A stretch of 64,000 bases of DNA from NCBI GenBank assembly GCA_964606405.1, contig CAZSGH010000007.1:1-64000 (forward strand), given 5' to 3'. The translations under genes were made by a program, and so were the position numbers. Below, piece by piece: positions 41,578 to 51,089 of this stretch (positions are counted from its first letter, which is position 1; every line of letters begins with the position of its first letter). The stretch comes from GCA-002282575 sp964606405. GTDB lineage: Bacteria > Pseudomonadota > Gammaproteobacteria > Thiomicrospirales > Thiomicrospiraceae. The notes beneath the pieces were generated by a model that did no database searches, was not told the DNA's origin, and was given only the letters and a program-made list of their open reading frames with translations.

Positions 41578-43689
41578 ATGATGCGTATTTGGGGCTGGTT
41601 GTTACTTGTTATTGGCTTAGGTTTTCTTTTTCCTGTTTATGCAATGGCAGAAGAGTCGTCGGAAGCGCCTATTGTTAGCGTAGAACAGTGGGATATGCTG
41701 GCGTTGTCTGCTGACTGGTGGCGGGGGTTGCAAGTCAAGGAGCAGTCTCAACTTGCGACACGCATTGAGCAGTTACAAGCCAAGTTGCAGATTGTGCGAG
41801 GTTCGTTAACGGCAGAGAAGCAGAATGATGTTTCCAATGTCAACGAATCCATTGTTACCAGTGCCAAAGCCTACTTAGACCTAGTCAGTAAAACAGTACA
41901 AAATACCGTTAAGCCTGTTGGTGTTAAAGAACGTTATGTGCTGAGTGAGTGGCTTGATGCAGTTAGAGATTTACGTAAGGCGCATAGTGACTTAGACGGA
42001 CTCAATGAGTCAGTCAGTCAGTCGAGTGAGCAATTAGCAGCGATTGCAAAAGATGCGGATGACGCTGCTGCTGCCTATTATGCAGCAGTTAGTGAGGGTC
42101 GAATTTTTGCGTTATTTGATATGGTCGAGCGTCGTTTGGCTTGGCTTGTCGCTAATGAATCTTTGCGCTTACAGCGCGCGAATGTTGATGTTTCCCAATC
42201 TCAGCTAGAGCAAGCAGATATTCATTGGCGATTGTCTACCGAACGCTTGCTGTTGTCGGAAAAAGAGTTAAAAACAGTACAAGCGCAACGCGAATCAGAT
42301 CGTAAATGGCTAGAAAAAAGTACCGATGCTCTTAGAGCGGCGCAGGCCGATGCTGTACTGGTCTGGGGTGATGACGAAACCAGTCGTGCCAAACGAAGTT
42401 TACAACAGGTTATTGCACTACAAGCAGCTATTGATGAAGCTCAGGCAAAGGCCAAGAATCAATGGAATGATCGACTTTTTGCCTATCTTTCTGCTCGTAC
42501 AGATCAGCAGTTTAACTGGGACAAAGACCTGCGCGAGCTTATGCCAATCTGGCAACAGGGTGCTGACAAACTGGATCAACAGCGTAAGATGTGGCGTGGT
42601 CAGCTCGAAAATCGCAGAGAGCAAGTGCAGTCAGCCTTGTTGGTCTTAGTTGAAAATCCACCCGAAACATTGACAGCAAAACAAATCACTGTTGTTAAAC
42701 AAGCCTATCAGCAAGCCATTAAAATCTTAGCGGAAAGCCAGTCGGGACTAAAAAGTTTGCATGCGCAATTAGAAGACAGTGAAACACTATCTCAGTTGCA
42801 AACAAAAATGCTATTAGCTCGCGATGGTGTATGGGGGAGTCGTTGGCATAACACCAGTCAGGCGATGCTCGCAGTAGGACAGGAATTTTGGTCGTTAATG
42901 ACAGCGACATTGTTTAAAGTTGGTGATACGCCTGTTACTTTGTTGGGGTTAATCCGTGTCGTTTTATTCCTAACCATTGCTTGGTGGTTAAGTTATTGGT
43001 TACGTAAAGGCTTGGCGCGAGTTGCTAGCCGTAACAACAAAATTGCCGCACATACTGCTTATACGTTAGGAAGACTCATCCATTACGTCATTATGGTGGT
43101 GGGTACAGTCATTGCATTGTCATCGGTTGGTATCGACTTTTCTAATTTGGCTTGGATTGCAGGTGCGCTATCGGTTGGTATCGGTTTCGGTTTGCAAGAT
43201 GTGGTTAAGAACTTTGTTTCTGGTTTGATTGTGATGTTTGAGAAAACATTAAAAGTCGGCGATTATATCGAGTTGCCTTCAGGTATTTCAGGAACGGTTA
43301 AAGAAATTAGTTTGCGCTCGACTCTGATTACCACTGGCGACAATTTAGAAGTGGTTATTCCTAATGCTGAGTTTACTTCTGGGCGTGTGGTCAACTGGAC
43401 GCTTTCCGATTTATATCGTCGTGTTCATATTCCGTTTAATGTTTCACTAAGTTCAGATAAAAAGCAGGTTGTTACTGCTGTTCTGGCTGCCGCCAATCAA
43501 GTTCCATATACGATTAAAGAGGGTAGCCGTGCGCCACAAGTGGTTTTGGGCGGTTTAGATGGAAAAATGTCGTTTGAGCTATTAGTGTGGATTAAGCAAG
43601 GCTCTGTTCAACATGCATACGGTGTTAAAGCCTCCTATTTGTGGCAAATCGAAAGTGCTCTGCGTCAAGAAGGAATTGAGTTAGTATGA
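41578..43689 (+). CDS. MscS-family mechanosensitive channel with large periplasmic domain
   Basis: 703 residues. A signal peptide (WLLLVIGLGFLFPVYAMA) is followed by about 370 residues of coiled-coil-rich periplasmic sequence. Three or four membrane helices lead to an MscS pore and beta domain (LAWIAGALSVGIGFGLQDVVKNFVSGLIVMFEKTLKVGDYI, in part). Architecture resembles MscK/YjeP types. It opens under membrane tension to release solutes. The stop overlaps the methyltransferase start (ATGA). Confidence 0.92.
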   Translation: MMRIWGWLLLVIGLGFLFPVYAMAEESSEAPIVSVEQWDMLALSADWWRGLQVKEQSQLATRIEQLQAKLQIVRGSLTAEKQNDVSNVNESIVTSAKAYLDLVSKTVQNTVKPVGVKERYVLSEWLDAVRDLRKAHSDLDGLNESVSQSSEQLAAIAKDADDAAAAYYAAVSEGRIFALFDMVERRLAWLVANESLRLQRANVDVSQSQLEQADIHWRLSTERLLLSEKELKTVQAQRESDRKWLEKSTDALRAAQADAVLVWGDDETSRAKRSLQQVIALQAAIDEAQAKAKNQWNDRLFAYLSARTDQQFNWDKDLRELMPIWQQGADKLDQQRKMWRGQLENRREQVQSALLVLVENPPETLTAKQITVVKQAYQQAIKILAESQSGLKSLHAQLEDSETLSQLQTKMLLARDGVWGSRWHNTSQAMLAVGQEFWSLMTATLFKVGDTPVTLLGLIRVVLFLTIAWWLSYWLRKGLARVASRNNKIAAHTAYTLGRLIHYVIMVVGTVIALSSVGIDFSNLAWIAGALSVGIGFGLQDVVKNFVSGLIVMFEKTLKVGDYIELPSGISGTVKEISLRSTLITTGDNLEVVIPNAEFTSGRVVNWTLSDLYRRVHIPFNVSLSSDKKQVVTAVLAAANQVPYTIKEGSRAPQVVLGGLDGKMSFELLVWIKQGSVQHAYGVKASYLWQIESALRQEGIELV

Positions 43690-44285
43690 GTAACCCGTGG
43701 GATCAGCGTTTTTCTCGTTCATCTGATTACTTATATGGCGAAAAGCCTAACGCTTGGATTGAATCGGCATTACCTGTTCTGCCCCAAGGCTCACGGGTAT
43801 TAGCTCTGGCCGATGGTGAAGGGCGCAATAGTGTATGGTTGGCGGAGCAAGGTTATCAGGTTATCAATATTGATTATGCTCAAGTGGGATTGGATAAAAC
43901 GCAAAACTTAGCAAAAAAACGCGGTGTTTGCGTTGAGACGCAATGCGAAGACTTAGTTCAATGTCCATTGCCCGAGAATCAGTTTGACGCAATCGTGGCG
44001 AGTTTTTTTCATTTGCCTCGAGCGCACCAATCATTAGTTTGGCAAAAAGTTATTCGTGCCATTAAACCAGGTGGTTATTTGGTTGTTCAAGTTTTTTCAA
44101 CAGATCAATTGCCGCTACATAGTGGCGGACCTAAAGATATCGATTTACTCTATCGTATCGAAGATTGGCAGACTTTGTTGCAGTTAATGCATGTCGAGGT
44201 CTTAGCGTTAGTTGAAACGCTTTTGGATGAAGGGGAATTGCATCAAGGTGTTGCAAAAGTGATTAATATCAAGTCAGTGAAATAG
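43686..44285 (+). CDS. class I SAM-dependent methyltransferase (TehB-like)
   Basis: 199 residues. SAM motif I is VLALADGEGRNSVWLAEQG; FDAIVASFFHLPRA and IRAIKPGGYLVVQVF correspond to later motifs. The N-terminal WDQRFSRSSDYLYGEKPNAWI is shared by TehB-like small-molecule methyltransferases. The substrate is not assignable. It is coupled to the channel gene and precedes gmhA by 13 bases. Confidence 0.85.
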   Translation: MSNPWDQRFSRSSDYLYGEKPNAWIESALPVLPQGSRVLALADGEGRNSVWLAEQGYQVINIDYAQVGLDKTQNLAKKRGVCVETQCEDLVQCPLPENQFDAIVASFFHLPRAHQSLVWQKVIRAIKPGGYLVVQVFSTDQLPLHSGGPKDIDLLYRIEDWQTLLQLMHVEVLALVETLLDEGELHQGVAKVINIKSVK

Positions 44286-44298
44286 GAATGATGCGACA

Positions 44299-44886
44299 AT
44301 GAATATCGAGAATTTTTGGCAGTCTCAGACGACTGATGCACTACGTGTATTGGCTGCGATACAAGAAAATGAGCATTTAAAGGCTCAGTTTATTGAATTT
44401 GTGCATGTCTGTGCAGAAGCTTTGCGTCGCGGGAATAAGTTGTTATTTGCAGGTAACGGTGGTAGTGCTGCTGATGCGCAACATTTAGCGGCTGAACTGG
44501 TTGTTCGTTTTAAGCGGGATCGTCCTGGTTTGCCAGCATTAGCACTAACGGTGGATTCTTCTGTATTAACCGCCATTGGCAATGATTATGGTTTTGAACA
44601 GTTGTTTTCGCGCCAAGTTCAGGCGCTAGGTCAAGCAGGCGATGTGCTCATTGCACTGTCGACAAGTGGGAACTCAGCAAACATTCTTGCGGCTGTTCCT
44701 GCTGCAAAAGCGGTTGGTATGCATGTTGTTGGCATGACAGGGGCGCAGGGTGGTTTGCTGGTACAGCTTGCAGACTTGTGTCTGTGTATGCCCAGTGATG
44801 ATACGCCAAGAATTCAGGAAGCACATACGTTCTTGGGTCATATTTTATGTGACTTGCTCGAACAAAACTTGTTTCGTTCTATTTAA
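44299..44886 (+). CDS. gmhA: phosphoheptose isomerase
   Basis: Converts sedoheptulose 7-phosphate to D-glycero-manno-heptose 7-phosphate for the LPS inner core. 195 residues with a SIS domain: FAGNGGSAADAQHLAAELVVRF, DVLIALSTSGNSANIL and the C-terminal RIQEAHTFLGHILCDLLE that carries zinc/active-site ligands. Identification is firm, although DiaA-type paralogues share the fold. Confidence 0.9.
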   Translation: MNIENFWQSQTTDALRVLAAIQENEHLKAQFIEFVHVCAEALRRGNKLLFAGNGGSAADAQHLAAELVVRFKRDRPGLPALALTVDSSVLTAIGNDYGFEQLFSRQVQALGQAGDVLIALSTSGNSANILAAVPAAKAVGMHVVGMTGAQGGLLVQLADLCLCMPSDDTPRIQEAHTFLGHILCDLLEQNLFRSI

Positions 44887-44905
44887 ATCAATAAGGAATT
44901 AGCAA

Positions 44906-45628
44906 ATGAAAGAACTCACCTTAGCGAACTTTCCATTAGCATTGCGGGTTGTATTCACCAGTTTCTTGCTGACCATTGGTGTCGGTTTGATGATGGCGGG
45001 TGCGCAAATTATGATGACGCACGGTATGGCAGACGGCAAAGTCGGTTTGTCATTAGACGACGTTGTATATAGTTACTACGGCAACAAGACAGGCTCTAAA
45101 ATCGAAGGCAAACTAAATGGCTCTATGCAAGCAATGGCGCCCGATGAAGTTCGTCTAGATATTATCAAATGGGCGCGTTCTGGTGCTGATGAAGCGCAGT
45201 GGGAACCACATTATAAAGCGGTGTTTGCACAATATTGCGCGGTTTGTCACTCAGCAGAACAGACGGCATTGCCTAACTTTACACAATATGAAAACGTTAA
45301 ACATGTCACAGAGACAGATGAAGGCGCAAGTTTTTCGTCATTAACGCGCGTCTCTCATATTCACTTGTTTGGTATCTCCTTCATCTTTATGTTCGTCGGC
45401 ATGATCTTTGCCTTTGCGCGCTTTAACCAAACATGGAAAATTGTTTTGATTGTTACGCCATTCGCATTTTTGGTTATTGACGTATTATCTTGGTGGTTAA
45501 CGAAGCTAATGCCTGAGTTTGCTTGGTTTACGATTATTGGCGGCTTTGGTTATTCGCTAGCATCTGGTATTATGTTGTTCACATCGTTGGCACAAATGTG
45601 GTTGCCACGGTTTCGCGATGCGCCATAG
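44906..45628 (+). CDS. membrane-bound c-type cytochrome
   Basis: 240 residues. One N-terminal membrane helix (about 13-37) precedes a periplasmic region with a single heme motif C111-A-V-C-H115. About four more membrane helices fill the C-terminal half, including FIFMFVGMIFAFARF. Similar small membrane cytochromes occur as orphan genes in proteobacteria, and their partner is unknown to me. A possible link to the bd-like complex at 58.9-61.5 kb is speculation. It starts 19 bases after gmhA. Confidence 0.75.
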   Translation: MKELTLANFPLALRVVFTSFLLTIGVGLMMAGAQIMMTHGMADGKVGLSLDDVVYSYYGNKTGSKIEGKLNGSMQAMAPDEVRLDIIKWARSGADEAQWEPHYKAVFAQYCAVCHSAEQTALPNFTQYENVKHVTETDEGASFSSLTRVSHIHLFGISFIFMFVGMIFAFARFNQTWKIVLIVTPFAFLVIDVLSWWLTKLMPEFAWFTIIGGFGYSLASGIMLFTSLAQMWLPRFRDAP

Positions 45629-45697
45629 TAATCGCTAATTGTGTCTCAGAAGATGCACCCTTAACCAAGTTGTTAGGGGTGTTTTTATTACGGATAT

Positions 45698-46642
45698 ATG
45701 AAGAGCAAAATGATGAATAAATTCGATAGCAGGGATGATCAAATTAACTTCTTAGATGATGTCTTGAGTCATCAAGAAAAAGATGTTCAGCCATGGCGTA
45801 TTTTGGTTGTTGATGATGATGGTGAAGTACATCAAGCAACGCGTTTTGCTTTATCCGATATTGAAATTATGGATAGACCCTTATCTTTGATTCATGCCTA
45901 TAGCGGCGCAGAGGCGGAAGTCTTGTTGCGACAGATGCCTGATATTGCTGTTGTTTTATTAGACGTGGTTATGGAGTCCGATGATAGCGGTCTATGTTTA
46001 ATTGATTTGGTTCGCGATGATTTGATTAATAAACCGCTACGCATTATTTTGCGTACTGGTCAGCCAGGATTAGCACCAGAAGCAGCATTGGTAGCTCGTT
46101 ATGATATTCACGACTACATGTTAAAAACGGATGTCAGTCGAGAGCGTTTGGTGACAAGTTTGACGACAGCAGTTAGAACCTTTGATCAGCTGAAGCAGAT
46201 GGCTTTGGTTAAACAGCAGATGCAAGGAATGGTTCAGGCGGTTTCTGGTGCTTTAGTTGCAACCACGCCTAAGGATTTTTCTGAGTGGGTCATTCAACAA
46301 CTTAAATCTTTATATCATTTATCGCCAATGATTGCTGTGTGGCACAAAAAAGACACAGTCTTATCTTCTGCTGTCGTACACGTTGCCGATGCTACTCATG
46401 CAGATTGGCAAGGTCAACAGCTAGCGGATTTGTCTGATGATCCATTAGTCAGTTATGTTGCGAAGATTTTGTCTGCTGCTAACGGCGAGTCGTTTTCGGA
46501 TGCGATTGTTTTTGATGGTGTTGATTGGCGCTTGGTTTTGGTATTTCATGAAGATAAAGTTGCTCAGGATTTGGTTGCAGAAAGCTTCCAAATGTTTCAA
46601 TCATTGATGGTTTCTTGTGCTAACCGGTGCTTAGTCAATTAA
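45698..46642 (+). CDS. response regulator with DUF3369-like C-terminal domain
   Basis: 314 residues. The receiver domain has acidic pocket D39-D41, phosphoacceptor D89 (VVLLDVVMES) and the conserved Lys in YMLKTD. The second half resembles DUF3369, a GAF-like sensory domain. No HD-GYP, GGDEF or DNA-binding output follows, so it probably works as a relay or through protein contact. The kinase at 46849 is the likely partner, separated by about 200 bases of intergenic sequence. Confidence 0.85.
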   Translation: MKSKMMNKFDSRDDQINFLDDVLSHQEKDVQPWRILVVDDDGEVHQATRFALSDIEIMDRPLSLIHAYSGAEAEVLLRQMPDIAVVLLDVVMESDDSGLCLIDLVRDDLINKPLRIILRTGQPGLAPEAALVARYDIHDYMLKTDVSRERLVTSLTTAVRTFDQLKQMALVKQQMQGMVQAVSGALVATTPKDFSEWVIQQLKSLYHLSPMIAVWHKKDTVLSSAVVHVADATHADWQGQQLADLSDDPLVSYVAKILSAANGESFSDAIVFDGVDWRLVLVFHEDKVAQDLVAESFQMFQSLMVSCANRCLVN

Positions 46643-46848
46643 AGAGGGGCTGAAAAAAGGCGAAAGCCGTATTTTCAGACCTTCCTTAGATTTCTAGCTC
46701 TGTTTATTTGTCGGTGGAAGGAGGTAAATTCAATGGATGACATGCTAATCTCAGTACACCCTTCACCCAACGAAGTTCTGCGAAGCTTGATGCTTATTTC
46801 TTTGTGTTTTTCAGAGCATTCTTAATTTGTTAGCGCGTTAGAATAATC

Positions 46849-48438
46849 ATGCTTCGATTTTGGGTTCTGTGGCATTCCATTCGCTTTCGATTGTTGCTTG
46901 TAATGCTTGTTTTTATGCTGGGTCTGTATTTTTGGATGCAGCATAATGTAGCGAGCGTGCTCTCTAATGCGGCGATTGCACACACACAGGCAAGTATCCG
47001 ACTTACTTCTGAAGCACTCAACTTAGCGATTACACCGCGCACAACTTATTCTGGTTTGCGTGGTTTAGATGACTATTTTCACGAGCTACTTTCCGATAAT
47101 AATTCTGGCTTGGTTTATTTGTCGTTATATGATGATCAAGGCGTATTGTTGGTCACGACCAATGCGGCGTTATCTGATCAGTATCATGCTTCTCGAGCGA
47201 TTGCAGACCAAATTGAGACAGGATTGGTGCATGTGGCTCAACCCATTTTGATTCTTGATAACCGGGTTGGTGAGTTGAGGTTTGGTTTGTCTACGCTATC
47301 CTTTAGGGAAAGTGTAGAGCACATTAAACAGGAAAACTTAAGCGTTTTGCTGGTAGCGATTCTCGTTTTTTCTTCTTTTCTTTTTTTGGCTGGAATGCAT
47401 CTTAATCGCCGCTTAATTCAGTTAATGCGCGCGAGTCGTGCTTTGGCTCAAGGTGATTATCGGGTTCCTGCTCCAGCCGCTGGTCAAGATGAGCTATCTT
47501 TATTGGCATCTGACTTTAACATTATGGCGCAATCGGTTGCCGAACGTGTTTCTGCGCTAGAAGCGAGTCAGGCAAAAGTTCATGAGCTTAATACCGCCCT
47601 AGAGGAACGCGTAAGTGAGCGCACTTGGGAATTGGAGCTTGCGATGGAGACTTTGCAGGAAACCCAAGATAGTCTGATCCAGTCAGAGAAGTTAGCCAGT
47701 TTGGGTGCATTAGTTGCAGGTGTCTCTCACGAATTAAATACTCCTATTGGTAACGCCCTAACGGTAGTCACAACCTGTGCGGATAAAAGTGCCGCTTTTA
47801 ATCGTTTATTAGAAAAAGGCGAACTACGTAAGTCAAGTTTGCAGCGTTATGTGCAAGATATGCAAGAAGCAGAAATGTTGGCATCTCGCAACTTGTTGAA
47901 AGCGGCAGATTTGATTAAAAGCTTTAAACAGGTAGCGATTGACCAAACCAGTTATCAGCGCCGTCGTTTTGAGTTGTTATTAACGTTACAAGAAATTTTA
48001 TTGACGATTCAGCCAATGTTGCGTCAGGCGAATGTTGCTGTTAGTCTTGATGTTCCGTCGGGTGTCGTTTTAGATAGTTTTCCTGGTCCTTTGGGTCAGA
48101 TTGTGACTAATTTGGTTAACAATGCTTTGCTGCATGCTTTTGATGATGTTACTGATGGTAAGATTTATCTTTCCGTTGTGCAGGAAGAAAAAGATTGGGT
48201 TGTTTTGACGCTTGCAGATAACGGTAAGGGCATTCCACCTGAACATCTGGGTAAGGTTTTTGATCCGTTCTTTACCACTCGTTTAGGGCAAGGCGGTAGT
48301 GGTTTGGGTTTGCATATTGTTCATAATTTAGTAACGGGTATTTTGGGTGGACAAATTCGTGTGTTTAGTGGCGAAGGGCGTGGAGCACAATTTGTGTTGC
48401 GCTTACCGTTGGTTGCTCCTTTATTAAAAGTGAGTTGA
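46849..48438 (+). CDS. membrane sensor histidine kinase
   Basis: 529 residues: a membrane helix at about 13-32, a periplasmic domain of about 130 residues, a second helix near 165-183, a HAMP domain, a coiled coil, and a HisKA-like H-box with H294 in LVAGVSHELNTPIGN. The ATPase has N-box, DNGKGIPPEHLGKVFDPFF and GGSGLGLHIVHNLV. All kinase motifs are present. The sensed signal may involve the solute-binding-like protein encoded two genes on. It overlaps the next gene's longer start. Confidence 0.92.
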   Translation: MLRFWVLWHSIRFRLLLVMLVFMLGLYFWMQHNVASVLSNAAIAHTQASIRLTSEALNLAITPRTTYSGLRGLDDYFHELLSDNNSGLVYLSLYDDQGVLLVTTNAALSDQYHASRAIADQIETGLVHVAQPILILDNRVGELRFGLSTLSFRESVEHIKQENLSVLLVAILVFSSFLFLAGMHLNRRLIQLMRASRALAQGDYRVPAPAAGQDELSLLASDFNIMAQSVAERVSALEASQAKVHELNTALEERVSERTWELELAMETLQETQDSLIQSEKLASLGALVAGVSHELNTPIGNALTVVTTCADKSAAFNRLLEKGELRKSSLQRYVQDMQEAEMLASRNLLKAADLIKSFKQVAIDQTSYQRRRFELLLTLQEILLTIQPMLRQANVAVSLDVPSGVVLDSFPGPLGQIVTNLVNNALLHAFDDVTDGKIYLSVVQEEKDWVVLTLADNGKGIPPEHLGKVFDPFFTTRLGQGGSGLGLHIVHNLVTGILGGQIRVFSGEGRGAQFVLRLPLVAPLLKVS

Positions 48439-48440
48439 TT

Positions 48441-49616
48441 GTGCGTTTAAGATGTTTTACAGTCGTATTGCTCGTGCTTTTATCGAATGCTCCAGCGAGT
48501 GCCGATGTGAGTGGTTTTGCGAGTTTAGGAGCATCTTGGTTTTCTAATCCTCATGCTGACTTTGCATATAATAATCACTCAACAGGTCCAGGGCGCAGTC
48601 GTGATATTGATTGGGGGTTAGACTCTAACTTGGGGCTTCAATGGTCAACACTAGCGAATCATCACTTGCGTTTAACCGCTCAAACGGTCATCTATCGTGA
48701 TGCGAGTAATCAACTCAAGCCAGAATTGACTTTGCTCAACCTATTGATTCCTATTGGTGAACGTTTTTCATGGCGCATCGGGCGCAGCCAAAATCCCAAT
48801 TTTCTATACTCCGATTATCGTCATGTGCATTACGCGTTGCCGTGGATTCGTCCACCGCGTGAAGTCTATGGCGTTACCAGCCTGTTTAATTACGATGGTG
48901 TACAAGCGCGTTACCAGCAAATTGTTAGTGATGAGTGGAATGTGATCGCTTTAGTTGGTCTGGCACAGGTCGAAATGAACTACTCATTAAATGCCGGGCA
49001 TGATATTGATCGGGCGCGAGGTGATGGGGTTGCTTATGCAAGTGTCGCGTTGCAACAAGCAGATTGGACGTTTAAGTTCAGTTATGAAACAGGAAAGTTA
49101 ACGACGAATCCTGCAACGGTTAGTGCGGCATTCGATGGTTTGCGTCAGATGGGTTATGGCGATCTTGCTAATCAAATGATCTTAGAACACAAAACTTACC
49201 AATTTGCTACTTTGGGTGCGCGGATGGACTCGTCAGATTGGTTGTTGGTCGGTGAGTTGGCATGGCGTTCGCTAGATGCTTATTTTGGACAGAGGGGCGG
49301 GTTATATGTCAGTGTTGGTAGGCACTTTGGGCGTTATATGCCATATTTGACGTTGGCACGTACTTGGACGTCCACAGAAAACTCAACGATTCCTATTGCA
49401 CAGTCACTTTATGATGCTGTTCAGTATTCTGCCTCAAGTATCAGTTTGGGTTTGGCGGTTGAGTTGTCGAATACAATGACGTTTAAAACAGAGTTGCAAG
49501 GCATTGCCCCCGATCCCGGCACTCGATGGGCTTATGAGTCTTATGATGCGCAGTATAACCATCATCATCCAGATCAAGATATATTGCTTTCTGCGAGTTT
49601 GGGATTGGTATTTTAG
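48441..49616 (+). CDS. probable outer-membrane beta-barrel protein
   Basis: About 391 residues from GTG 48441 (TTG 48435 is also possible). A signal peptide (VVLLVLLSNAPASAD) is followed by alternating aromatic/polar strands such as LRLTAQTVIYRD and WTFKFSYETGKL, and the protein ends in LSASLGLVF, a typical barrel C-terminus with terminal Phe. No specific porin family is evident. It lies between the kinase and the substrate-binding-like gene, a three-gene unit that probably shares one signal. Confidence 0.75.
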   Translation: MRLRCFTVVLLVLLSNAPASADVSGFASLGASWFSNPHADFAYNNHSTGPGRSRDIDWGLDSNLGLQWSTLANHHLRLTAQTVIYRDASNQLKPELTLLNLLIPIGERFSWRIGRSQNPNFLYSDYRHVHYALPWIRPPREVYGVTSLFNYDGVQARYQQIVSDEWNVIALVGLAQVEMNYSLNAGHDIDRARGDGVAYASVALQQADWTFKFSYETGKLTTNPATVSAAFDGLRQMGYGDLANQMILEHKTYQFATLGARMDSSDWLLVGELAWRSLDAYFGQRGGLYVSVGRHFGRYMPYLTLARTWTSTENSTIPIAQSLYDAVQYSASSISLGLAVELSNTMTFKTELQGIAPDPGTRWAYESYDAQYNHHHPDQDILLSASLGLVF

Positions 49617-49618
49617 TT

Positions 49619-50098
49619 ATGCTTCCAGCAGCGAGCAAAATAATAATCGTGCTTGTCTTGTTCTGGTGTCAACTGTCAGTCGCAATAGCGGGAGCGTGGC
49701 AAGTTGTGGTTAATGTAAACTCACCCATTCAGCAGCTAAATCAAGCGCAGGTTCGTAATCTCTTTATGGGTAATACAGCTACCGCTGGTTTGCGTGTGTT
49801 TGATAGCGATGATCCATCGCAACGTGCTGGTTTTTATCGGCAGGTTGTAGGCTTTACAGAAAGTCGCTGGCGCGCACATTGGTCAAGGTTGGTATTTACA
49901 GCCCAAGCAACTCCGCCACAACAATTAAATCAGCAAGAAGTCATGTTGTTGCTCAAACAAACAACGCATGCAATCGCTTATTTGCCCTTAAGTACAGCAC
50001 TGCCTGCCGAAGTGAAGATGGTTTTTAGCTATTCAAGTGATGCTGTTCTTTGTCAGGATGTTAGCTGTTTCGACCGACAGCAAGCAATGCAAGATTAA
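49619..50098 (+). CDS. small PstS-like periplasmic binding-domain protein
   Basis: 159 residues with a signal peptide (IIIVLVLFWCQLSVAIAGA). The mature part resembles one lobe of type 2 periplasmic phosphate-binding proteins (INQLNQAQVRNLFMG-like segment IQQLNQAQVRNLFMGNT; AIAYLPLSTALPAEVKMV). It is about half the usual PstS length, and no ABC transporter genes are nearby, so it may act as a ligand-binding accessory to the kinase. Its 3' end overlaps ispB convergently by 38 bases. Confidence 0.75.
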   Translation: MLPAASKIIIVLVLFWCQLSVAIAGAWQVVVNVNSPIQQLNQAQVRNLFMGNTATAGLRVFDSDDPSQRAGFYRQVVGFTESRWRAHWSRLVFTAQATPPQQLNQQEVMLLLKQTTHAIAYLPLSTALPAEVKMVFSYSSDAVLCQDVSCFDRQQAMQD

Positions 50099-51026
50099 TA
50101 AGCGCCTGTTTTTGTTCGCTATCTGGCAGAATAGCCAGTGCATCGACCGCTGCTTGTGAAGCCAGCAAAGCTTGCGCTTTTGTGTCTTCAATTGCTCCTG
50201 TTCGTTGAATGATCGCTGTGATTCGAGTAAGGTTTTGATCATCGCCATGTTCAATAGCGGTACGAATGAGCTGTTGTTCTTCTGGTGTTGCGCGTTGCAA
50301 AGCATAAATGAGCGGTAGTGTCGGCTTGCCTTCGGCTAGGTCTTTGCCGAGGCTTTTGCCCAACTCTGCCTCGTTGGCAGTATAATCCAGTACGTCGTCA
50401 ATGAGCTGATACGCATTTCCTAGCTCTTTTCCGTAAGTTGCTAGTGCTTCTTCCCATTGCGGCGTTGCGGCAAGCACAGCACCTAAGCGCGTAGCTGCCT
50501 CAAAGAGTTTTGCGGTTTTGCGATAGATGACTTCGCGGTAACGAGCTTCATCGGTATCGGGATCGTTGCAGTTAAGGAGTTGCAATACTTCGCCAGCGGC
50601 AATGGTATTGGTTGCTTCTGCCATAATATCGAGGACGCGCAAAATACCCGGTTCAACCATCATCTGAAACGAACGAGAATACAAAAAATCACCGACAAGA
50701 ACACTTGCCGCATTGCCCCAGTTAGCGTTAGCCGTCGCTTTGCCACGTCGGGTATCCGCTTCGTCAACAACATCGTCGTGCAATAGGGTTGATGTGTGAA
50801 TAAACTCGATTACTGCAGCCAGCGTATGATGATCTGTCCCTTGATAGCCACAGGCACGAGCTGCCAATAGCAATACGAGCGGGCGGACACGCTTACCACC
50901 GCTATGGATAATATGCTGACCAATTTGATTAATCAGGAGTACATCTGAGCTTAGGCGAGACAAAATCAACTGGTCGGTTGCCAGAAGGTCGTTTGAAATG
51001 CAGCTGCGTATACGTTCTATGGTCAT
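50061..51026 (-). CDS. ispB: octaprenyl diphosphate synthase
   Basis: 321 residues of a trans-polyprenyl synthase that makes the quinone side chain. The first aspartate-rich motif is D84-D85-x2-D88 (LLHDDVVDEADTRRG), the second LIDDVLDY near residue 212, and GGKRVRPLV is the IPP site. Chain length (octa- versus nona-) is not certain from sequence alone. It is transcribed opposite to the preceding operon with overlapping 3' ends. Confidence 0.92.
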   Translation of the reverse strand: MTIERIRSCISNDLLATDQLILSRLSSDVLLINQIGQHIIHSGGKRVRPLVLLLAARACGYQGTDHHTLAAVIEFIHTSTLLHDDVVDEADTRRGKATANANWGNAASVLVGDFLYSRSFQMMVEPGILRVLDIMAEATNTIAAGEVLQLLNCNDPDTDEARYREVIYRKTAKLFEAATRLGAVLAATPQWEEALATYGKELGNAYQLIDDVLDYTANEAELGKSLGKDLAEGKPTLPLIYALQRATPEEQQLIRTAIEHGDDQNLTRITAIIQRTGAIEDTKAQALLASQAAVDALAILPDSEQKQALINLALLAVGRNS

Positions 51027-51089
51027 AAGGTTAGTGCGTAATTTTGAGTTAAAGTGTTGGCTATTGTACCTAATGCAGCATTGCTAAGT

